Assembly: GCA_001775355.1 (NCBI GenBank)
Contig: MEWM01000040.1
Coordinates: 251 to 5,749, forward strand
Direction of reading: 5' to 3'
DNA: 5,499 bases
DNA from: a candidate division Zixibacteria bacterium RBG_16_43_9
Lineage (GTDB): Bacteria; Zixibacteria; MSB-5A5; RBG-16-43-9
The notes under the pieces were generated by a model that ran no database searches, was not told the origin of the DNA, and saw only the letters and a list, made by a program, of their open reading frames with translations. Of this stretch, positions 1 to 3,335 are shown in pieces. The position numbers were made by a program, and so were the translations under genes. Every line of letters starts with the position of its first letter. The stretch's first letter is position 1.

Positions 1-105
1 CTGGTGACAATGAGAGCATCTGGTAACATTCGGAGCGTCGAGTTTCCAGTGAGTTCTTCGTTTGGCTCCTCTGGTCTTGGAATGTCTTCTTTTAGGCAGT
101 GGCAT
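1..105 (-). CDS. rpmF: 50S ribosomal protein L32, N-terminal part (runs off left edge)
   Basis: Reading the minus strand from the ATG at 105 gives 35 residues with no stop before the window edge. The product starts MPLPKRRHSKTRGAKRRTHW and ends in a CSHC pair (C30, C33). This is the L32 pattern: a very basic N-terminus rich in Lys and Arg, followed by the first CxxC half of a zinc-ribbon. L32 is a small protein of the large ribosomal subunit, usually 55-65 residues, so the second half of the knuckle lies outside the window. An AGGAG ribosome-binding site at 112-116 (minus strand) sits 6 bases before the ATG and fixes the start. The gene lies 60 bp behind yceD in the same direction, the widespread yceD-rpmF order, which in many bacteria continues into plsX and fab genes. 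Confidence is high despite the short length, because both sequence and context agree. Confidence 0.95.
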   Translation of the reverse strand, partial: MPLPKRRHSKTRGAKRRTHWKLDAPNVTRCSHCHQ

Positions 106-165
106 TTTCTTCTCCTGAATTATCTTTTCTTATGGTTTTAATTCTTACGTCTTCCGTCTCCCTTT

Positions 166-675
166 TTACTTCTTTTCCGTGTTAAAATCCTTTAGCTTTT
201 CCCAGCGCGGGTCGTTCTTTTCTTTCTTGCATTCGCAGGTTGTTACGTTCAAATCTGTTCCGCAGGTCGGACAAAGCCCCTTACAGTCCTCCTGGCACAG
301 CGACTTCAAAGGTATGGATAAAATCAAGCTCTCTCTCACCAGGTCATCCAGCTTGAAGAAATTTCCAGTCTGCGCCAGGTTTTCCCGGTCTTCTGATTCC
401 AGGATTATCTGGTCTTTTTCCTCTTTGAGCAGGAATCTGATATCCGCCTTCAGAGGCTGTGAGTATTTTTTCAGACAGCGGGAGCATTCGAATAAGGCAA
501 CGGTCTCGACCTTTCCTTCACCGATATAGTTCTTCCCGGAGCGTAAGACTCTCAAGTTCACTTTGACCGGGCTGGAGAACTCCACCCATTCGATTTTAAG
601 CCCCAGGGAGTCAGCAGTTCCTTCCAAGTTTAAATAGTTTACCTCATCCCTGAGAGATTTCAGGTCAATCTTCAT
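166..675 (-). CDS. yceD: YceD/DUF177 family protein (23S rRNA accumulation / L32-linked factor)
   Basis: This gene encodes 169 residues of the DUF177 (YceD) family. Family members are linked to 23S rRNA accumulation and almost always sit before rpmF; the exact biochemical role is not settled. Two cysteine groups stand out: CSRC at residues 64-67, and a C-terminal cluster with C127, C131, C135, C138, C147 and C149 around GLCPTCGTDLN. The second group looks like a zinc-ribbon and is typical of the longer, non-proteobacterial YceD type. The closing DPRWEKLKDF (about 155-164) is also a family hallmark. The length fits the usual 150-180 residues. No Shine-Dalgarno sequence precedes the ATG at 675, and a promoter lies unusually close (see 685-713), so translation may start on a leaderless or nearly leaderless mRNA. 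rpmF follows after 60 bp and is probably in the same transcript. Confidence 0.93.
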   Translation of the reverse strand: MKIDLKSLRDEVNYLNLEGTADSLGLKIEWVEFSSPVKVNLRVLRSGKNYIGEGKVETVALFECSRCLKKYSQPLKADIRFLLKEEKDQIILESEDRENLAQTGNFFKLDDLVRESLILSIPLKSLCQEDCKGLCPTCGTDLNVTTCECKKEKNDPRWEKLKDFNTEKK

Positions 676-684
676 AAGCTAAGA

Positions 685-713
685 TAAATAAAAAATTAAA
701 CCCCGCTTGTCAA
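685..713 (-). promoter_or_regulatory. Candidate promoter for yceD-rpmF, very close to the start codon
   Basis: On the minus strand a perfect TTGACA -35 box lies at 713-708. After 17 bases comes a weak -10 box, TATTTA (690-685, 3 of 6 matches). The predicted transcription start is near 678, leaving about 3 bases before the ATG at 675. The -35 match and spacing are good and the -10 is poor. The missing Shine-Dalgarno upstream of yceD fits a leaderless message. This is inference; only mapping of 5' ends would settle it. Confidence 0.45.
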
Positions 714-747
714 GTAAAATCTCCTTCGTCCAGATTAAAACAAAAGA

Positions 748-767
748 CCTTAGGTTAAAAACCTAAA
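748..767 (-). terminator. Small hairpin with T-rich tail, possible minus-strand terminator
   Basis: TTAGGTT (750-756) and AACCTAA (760-766) form a perfect 7-bp inverted repeat around a 3-base loop, extendable to 9 bp with a G-U pair. On the minus strand the stem is followed by TCTTTTGTTTT, as in a weak intrinsic terminator. It lies just upstream of the yceD promoter and could shield it from incoming transcription. The stem is AT-rich and the T run interrupted, so this is tentative. It could instead be an operator-like palindrome. Confidence 0.35.
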
Positions 768-895
768 GCCTTTATGAATATTACAGCCTTGATTACCGTT
801 CTGTTTGGAATGATTTGAAAATAAAAGTCTTTTCATTAATAGAATTCCTGGAAAGGGCATCGAGTTAAGGTATGTCGTTCTCCTGCAATTTTCAC

Positions 896-962
896 GTAGA
901 GGCGTATAGCAGTTCGATCGGCTCACTGCTCTGAGCGAAGTCGAAGAGCAATGCGCCCCTAC
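896..962. repeat. Nested palindromic intergenic element (REP/MITE-like)
   Basis: The outer arms are GTAGAGGCGTAT (896-907) and ATGCGCCCCTAC (951-962), inverted copies matching at 10 of 12 positions. Inside lie a second inverted pair, TTCGA (913-917) with TCGAA (941-945), and a third, GCTCA (921-925) with TGAGC (932-936). Three levels of symmetry in 67 bp give a long imperfect hairpin. From memory, strings like CTGAGCGAAGTCGAA recur as dispersed intergenic repeats in many uncultured bacterial genomes. Copy number in this genome cannot be judged from one window. Confidence 0.6.
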
Positions 963-976
963 AAGCTAAGAAAAGA

Positions 977-1059
977 AACTCACCCTGAATCCCTCTCTTA
1001 AGAAGAGAGGGACTTTTGTTCCCCTTCTCTTGTTAAGAGAAGGGGTCAGGGGATGAGTT
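977..1059. repeat. 83-bp three-way-junction palindromic element
   Basis: The outer arms pair as AACTCACCCTGA (977-988) with TCAGGG (1046-1051) and TGAGTT (1054-1059), giving 12 bp with a 2-base GA bulge. Two perfect hairpins lie inside. One is CCCTCTCTT/AAGAGAGGG (991-999 with 1003-1011), a 9-bp stem with a 3-base loop. The other is CCCCTTCTCTT/AAGAGAAGGGG (1021-1031 with 1035-1045), an 11-bp stem with a 3-base loop. The two hairpins resemble each other, as though one unit had been duplicated. The layout predicts a cloverleaf-like three-way junction in single-stranded DNA or RNA. I find no coding sequence in it. The likeliest identity is a non-autonomous dispersed repeat; a structured RNA is possible but unsupported. 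Confidence 0.65.
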
Positions 1060-1102
1060 CTGTATTAGAAGAGCAGTATTGAGAACCGCCCCTACAGTAA
1101 AT

Positions 1103-1134
1103 AAAAAAGCCCTCCCGCATTTCTGCGGGAGAGC
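1103..1134 (-). terminator. Intrinsic terminator of the cold-shock gene
   Basis: On the minus strand GCTCTCCCGC (1134-1125) pairs with GCGGGAGGGC (1118-1109) to form a 10-bp stem with one G-U pair and a 6-base loop, followed by a run of six T (1108-1103). It begins 23 bases past the csp stop codon. This is a textbook Rho-independent terminator. It implies that csp is transcribed alone and does not read into yceD. Confidence 0.9.
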
Positions 1135-1157
1135 TTATAATGCGGTTAAATCTTATT

Positions 1158-1361
1158 TTATAATTTAACTACATTAATTGCCTGTGGTCCTTTGGGACCC
1201 GGGGTGATATCGAAGCTAACCTGGTCTCCCTCCTGCAGGGACTTATATCCCTCTGCCTTGATGGCTGAAAAATGCACGAAGACATCCTTTCCGCCATCGC
1301 TCGGCTCGATAAAGCCAAACCCCTTAGCCTCGTTAAACCACTTCACTTTCCCTTCTGCCAA
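1158..1361 (-). CDS. cspA: Cold-shock protein, CspA family (TTG start preferred)
   Basis: This is a single cold-shock domain, a five-strand OB-fold that binds single-stranded RNA and DNA and acts as an RNA chaperone in the cytoplasm. With the TTG at 1361 as start, the product is 67 residues and begins [18 protein letters not shown], matching the usual CspA N-terminus and length. RNP1 (KGFGFI, 13-18) and RNP2 (VFVHF, 27-31) are intact, with W8 and the aromatic residues F9, F15, F17, F28, H30 and F31 in place. An ATG at 1382 would add MEGGEKV, which is not a family feature, and has no ribosome-binding site before it. The TTG has AGGTGGTGA (1377-1369) seven bases upstream, one mismatch from the ideal Shine-Dalgarno AGGAGGTGA. 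The bases that would encode the extra residues therefore look like the ribosome-binding site. The gene has a long leader and its own terminator, so it is monocistronic. Confidence 0.93.
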   Translation of the reverse strand: MAEGKVKWFNEAKGFGFIEPSDGGKDVFVHFSAIKAEGYKSLQEGDQVSFDITPGPKGPQAINVVKL

Positions 1362-1505
1362 AACTTTCTCACCACCTTCCATTGAAAAATGTTAAAAACA
1401 AAAACCACGAAAAAACCCACTAAAACCAAAGGCTTTCGTGGCCGCTTACGCTCTTTTCTATTTTACTCTGAAATCCACTAACTCAATCCTTCAAAAAACC
1501 AACTT
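1362..1505 (-). promoter_or_regulatory. Long 5' leader of the cold-shock gene, with hairpin
   Basis: From the likely transcription start (near 1505, or 1548 from a second candidate promoter) to the TTG start, the leader is about 145-190 bases. CspA-type genes are known for long structured leaders that control mRNA stability and translation with temperature. A perfect 8-bp inverted repeat, CCACGAAA (1405-1412) with TTTCGTGG (1434-1441), encloses a 21-base loop and lies about 28 bases before the Shine-Dalgarno. The leader is otherwise AT-rich. A thermosensing role is inferred from family behaviour and not shown by this sequence. Confidence 0.45.
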
Positions 1506-1512
1506 CTTAACT

Positions 1513-1560
1513 GTTATACGTAAAAAAATAAAAAAATCAAGTAAAAAATTCACTATTATA
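1513..1560 (-). promoter_or_regulatory. Candidate promoters of the cold-shock gene
   Basis: Two overlapping possibilities exist on the minus strand. The first is TTGATT (1540-1535), 16 bases, then TATAAC (1518-1513), with 4 and 5 matches to consensus and a predicted start near 1505. The second is a perfect TATAAT (1560-1555) with a poor TTTAAC (1583-1578) at 17-base spacing and a predicted start near 1548. I cannot choose between them. The region is very AT-rich, so chance matches are likely. Confidence 0.4.
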
Positions 1561-1711
1561 CTTATCGGCAGAAATAAGTTAAAAGTATAGGGAAAAAATT
1601 CAGATGCTCAGGATTCATAAGAATCACAAGTTCTTAATCTGATGCCCCTGAAAAACCTGCTTGACGAAATCAGCGAAATTCATTTATTAGGAATTTGAAG
1701 ATGGAGGTAGA
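1561..1711 (+). promoter_or_regulatory. Leader and candidate promoter of the LUD-domain gene
   Basis: This is the right half of the 329-bp divergent spacer between csp and the LUD gene. TTGACG (1661-1666, 5 of 6) is followed after 18 bases by TATTAG (1685-1690, 4 of 6), predicting a start near 1697. A strong Shine-Dalgarno, GGAGGT (1703-1708), ends 3 bases before the ATG at 1712. Upstream lies a small palindrome, GATTC/GAATC (1612-1616 with 1621-1625), inside a wider pair, TCAGAT (1600-1605) with ATCTGA (1637-1642), possibly an operator. No riboswitch pattern is recognisable. Confidence 0.35.
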
Positions 1712-2362
1712 ATGGATAAAAATAAAGTATGGTATTATGAGAAGCTGTCGGCTAAAGTCCTGCAGAGCCTGAAAGGGAACAATATCGAAGCCTTTTATTG
1801 CAAAACTGGAAAAGAGACAAGGGAAAAAATCCTGAGTTTAATTCCTGAGGGTGCATCTGTTGGCTTAGCTGGCTCGGTTACTCTAAAAGAAGTGGGGATA
1901 TTAGATGAACTGATGAAAGGGAATTATAAACTATACAATCAATATCTCCCGGACCTTTCTAAAGAAGAAAGTTTGAAAATAAGAAGAGAAGGAGTTAGTG
2001 CTGGCTATTTTCTTTCCGGAACCAATGCGGTTACGTTAAACGGAGAGCTTGTCAATATCAGCGGTATGGGGAATAAGATCGCGGGGCTTTGCTATGGTAA
2101 AAAGGTGGTCATCGTTTGCGGGGTAAACAAAATCGTCAAAGATATAAAAGAGGGGATAGACCGAACCAGGAATCTATCTACCCCGATGAATGCTAAAAGG
2201 CTGGATTTTAATACCCCTTGCAGGGAAACAGGTTTTTGCGATTATGGTTTGTGCCGTGCCCCGGAGTTTGACCGGATGTGCAACCAGCTTTTAATCATCG
2301 AAGGCGAAAGGGAAAAAGGAAGAGTAACCATGATTTTAGTAGGGGAAGAGTTGGGGTTTTAA
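1712..2362 (+). CDS. LUD-domain (DUF162) protein, LutC/YkgG-like
   Basis: The 216-residue product belongs to the LUD family, whose best-known members are LutC and LutB of the lactate-oxidation complex. This short stand-alone type is often labelled a lactate utilization protein, but its own reaction is not established. Family segments in order are GLAGSVTLKEVG (51-62), SGTNAVTLNGELVN (102-115) with GMGNKIAG (118-125), VVIVCGVNKIV (132-142), and RTRN followed by STPMNAKRL (151-164). A C-terminal cysteine cluster, C170, C176, C181 and C190, matches the conserved cysteines of this type and might bind metal or an iron-sulphur centre; that is inference. The start is set by GGAGGT 3 bases upstream, a somewhat tight spacing. 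No lutA or lutB partner is visible: the gene is alone, with a terminator behind it and the cold-shock gene divergent in front. A role in lactate use is therefore unsupported here. Confidence 0.85.
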   Translation: MDKNKVWYYEKLSAKVLQSLKGNNIEAFYCKTGKETREKILSLIPEGASVGLAGSVTLKEVGILDELMKGNYKLYNQYLPDLSKEESLKIRREGVSAGYFLSGTNAVTLNGELVNISGMGNKIAGLCYGKKVVIVCGVNKIVKDIKEGIDRTRNLSTPMNAKRLDFNTPCRETGFCDYGLCRAPEFDRMCNQLLIIEGEREKGRVTMILVGEELGF

Positions 2363-2373
2363 TTTTTTGTAGC

Positions 2374-2398
2374 GGAGGTCTTCAGACCTCCATTTTTT
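2374..2398 (+). terminator. Intrinsic terminator after the LUD gene
   Basis: GGAGGTC (2374-2380) pairs perfectly with GACCTCC (2385-2391) around the 4-base loop TTCA, followed by ATTTTTT (2392-2398). It lies 12 bases past the LUD stop codon and ends that transcript. The stem is almost a perfect palindrome, so it may have arisen from an intergenic repeat. Confidence 0.85.
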
Positions 2399-2447
2399 CG
2401 TAAGGGCAATTTCCAGATGGATCCAAATGGACATGAATTGCCCCCGC
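2399..2447. repeat. Split palindromic intergenic element
   Basis: GGGCAATT (2404-2411) and AATTGCCC (2436-2443) are perfect inverted copies separated by 24 bases. The flanks (GTAAG on the left, CCCGC on the right) partly continue the symmetry. It looks like a compact palindrome of the form GGGCAATTCATGAATTGCCC interrupted by about 20 bases in its left centre. No T-run follows, so it is not a terminator. Whether it is repeated elsewhere in the genome is unknown. Confidence 0.5.
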
Positions 2448-2450
2448 ATT

Positions 2451-2481
2451 TGTAGAGACGTATCGCATGCGTCTCTTTTTT
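2451..2481 (+). terminator. Palindromic element with T-run, second terminator-like hairpin
   Basis: GAGACG (2455-2460) pairs with CGTCTC (2470-2475). The stem extends inward by a T-G pair and two A-T pairs to a 3-base loop, CGC, giving 9 bp. Six T (2476-2481) follow, so it can act as a plus-strand terminator. Its left end, TGTAGAGACG, resembles the GTAGAGGCG arm at 896-904, suggesting a dispersed repeat now serving as a terminator. It insulates the TIR gene from LUD transcription. Confidence 0.6.
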
Positions 2482-2503
2482 CCCCAAAAAATCAAAACGG
2501 GAC

Positions 2504-2531
2504 TTGACTTTTAGAGGGGAATAAGTAAAAT
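2504..2531 (+). promoter_or_regulatory. Likely promoter of the TIR gene
   Basis: TTGACT (2504-2509, 5 of 6) and TAAAAT (2526-2531, 5 of 6) are 16 bases apart, predicting a transcription start near 2538 and a leader of about 46 bases. A perfect TATAAT also lies at 2574-2579, only 4 bases before the ATG at 2584. It has only a poor -35 partner (TTAATT, 2551-2556), but if used it would give an essentially leaderless message. The double terminator upstream makes a dedicated promoter here likely. Confidence 0.55.
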
Positions 2532-2583
2532 AGAACGAGATGCCTTTAGATTAATTTTTATCTATCTGATTCTTATAATAATT

Positions 2584-3309
2584 ATGGCAAAAGAAAACAA
2601 AGAAACAAGAGTCTTTAGAGGTAAGTCACTGAGGATTTTTGTGAGTTATTCTTCAGAGGACAAACAATTAGCCGGGGCTATAAAGGAGGGGTTTGAGCAC
2701 TACGGGATGGATGTATTCTTAGCCCACGAAGACATAACTCCAAGCGCTGAATGGCAGGAAACAATACTTAAAAGGTTGAAACAAACAGATGTATTCATTC
2801 CATTATTGACAAATAATTTCAAGGAATCTAATTGGACTGATCAAGAAACAGGAATAGCTGTTGCAAACCGAAAGCTCATAGTCCCCCTAAGAGTCGATAT
2901 TAATCCTTACGGTTTCATTGCTAAAGTCCAGGCTTTTAAATTCAAATATGATACATCTCGAGGTTCAAATGGCTCTAAAACTTATTCCTGCTGGGATTCA
3001 TGCCTAGAAATCACTAAATTGATATTAAATAAGAAAAAGTTAAGAGAAAATCTGAAAGACTGCTTAATCAGGTCTTTTGCTAAGAGTAACTCTTTTGAAG
3101 ATGCGAATAAGAAAACTGAAATGTTAGAAAACTATGAGGCCTTTTCAAAAGAACAGATTGAAGAGATTGTCAAAGGAAGCATTGAAAATAGACAGATTTA
3201 TGAAGCATACAAAGCCGGAGTTTTCCTTAAAAAGTTCATGACAAAATATAAGAAACATATTAACTCAAAAAGAAAAAAAGAGCTTATGAAACTAGTCAGC
3301 TCAAAATAA
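2584..3309 (+). CDS. TIR-domain protein with lysine-rich helical C-terminus
   Basis: The product has 241 residues. Residues 16 to about 120 form a TIR domain of the bacterial TIR_2 type. The first strand with box 1 is IFVSYSSEDK (18-27), the loop AHEDITPSAEWQE (47-59) fits the BB-loop region, and NWTDQETGIA (83-92) carries W84 and E88. E88 aligns with the glutamate that is catalytic in NAD-cleaving TIR enzymes such as SARM1. Many bacterial TIR proteins cleave NAD or make signalling nucleotides in anti-phage defence; activity here is inferred. Residues about 145-241 are Lys/Glu-rich and probably helical, and I do not recognise the family. They include FSKEQIEEIVKG, ENRQIYEAY and FLKKFMTKYKK, possibly a sensing or oligomerising module. 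There is no signal peptide or membrane segment, so the protein should be cytoplasmic. No clear Shine-Dalgarno precedes the ATG, yet no other in-frame start fits. Base use is clearly more AT-rich than in the gene that follows, suggesting transfer. Confidence 0.88.
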   Translation: MAKENKETRVFRGKSLRIFVSYSSEDKQLAGAIKEGFEHYGMDVFLAHEDITPSAEWQETILKRLKQTDVFIPLLTNNFKESNWTDQETGIAVANRKLIVPLRVDINPYGFIAKVQAFKFKYDTSRGSNGSKTYSCWDSCLEITKLILNKKKLRENLKDCLIRSFAKSNSFEDANKKTEMLENYEAFSKEQIEEIVKGSIENRQIYEAYKAGVFLKKFMTKYKKHINSKRKKELMKLVSSK

Positions 3310-3335
3310 GAAATATTCAAAAAGGAGTAACCGCA

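Larger units (their letters stand above)
676..1102. other. Non-coding, repeat-rich intergenic region between csp and yceD
   Basis: I see no credible coding frame in this stretch. The part next to yceD holds its promoter and a small hairpin at 749-767. Positions 780-890 are AT-rich with no motif I recognise. Positions 896-1059 hold two elaborate palindromic elements, described separately. At 1082-1094 the string ACCGCCCCTAC resembles one arm of the 896-962 element, without a partner arm. Both flanking genes are read from the minus strand and csp ends in its own terminator, so this is a space between transcription units where repeats can settle without harm. Confidence 0.7.

Noticed and set aside
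179..529. Open frame of 116 codons on the plus strand opposite yceD
   Set aside because: It is a shadow of yceD. The product has no family features and no ribosome-binding site, whereas the minus-strand frame is a clear DUF177 protein.
977..1059. CRISPR-like or tRNA-like reading of the stem-loops
   Set aside because: There are no regularly spaced direct repeats with differing spacers, and no T-loop, anticodon arm or CCA end. The structure is a palindromic three-way junction.
1192..1395. Open frame on the plus strand opposite the cold-shock gene
   Set aside because: It is antisense to a well-conserved CspA gene and has no recognisable domain.
1561..1711. Possible riboswitch upstream of the LUD gene
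   Set aside because: Only short 5-6 bp palindromes are present and no known aptamer core is visible. A simple promoter and operator is the better reading.
2584..3309. Assigning the TIR gene to a named anti-phage system
   Set aside because: No partner gene such as a nucleotide-dependent effector, Sir2-, SAVED- or STING-like gene is in the window, and a TIR domain alone does not define a system.
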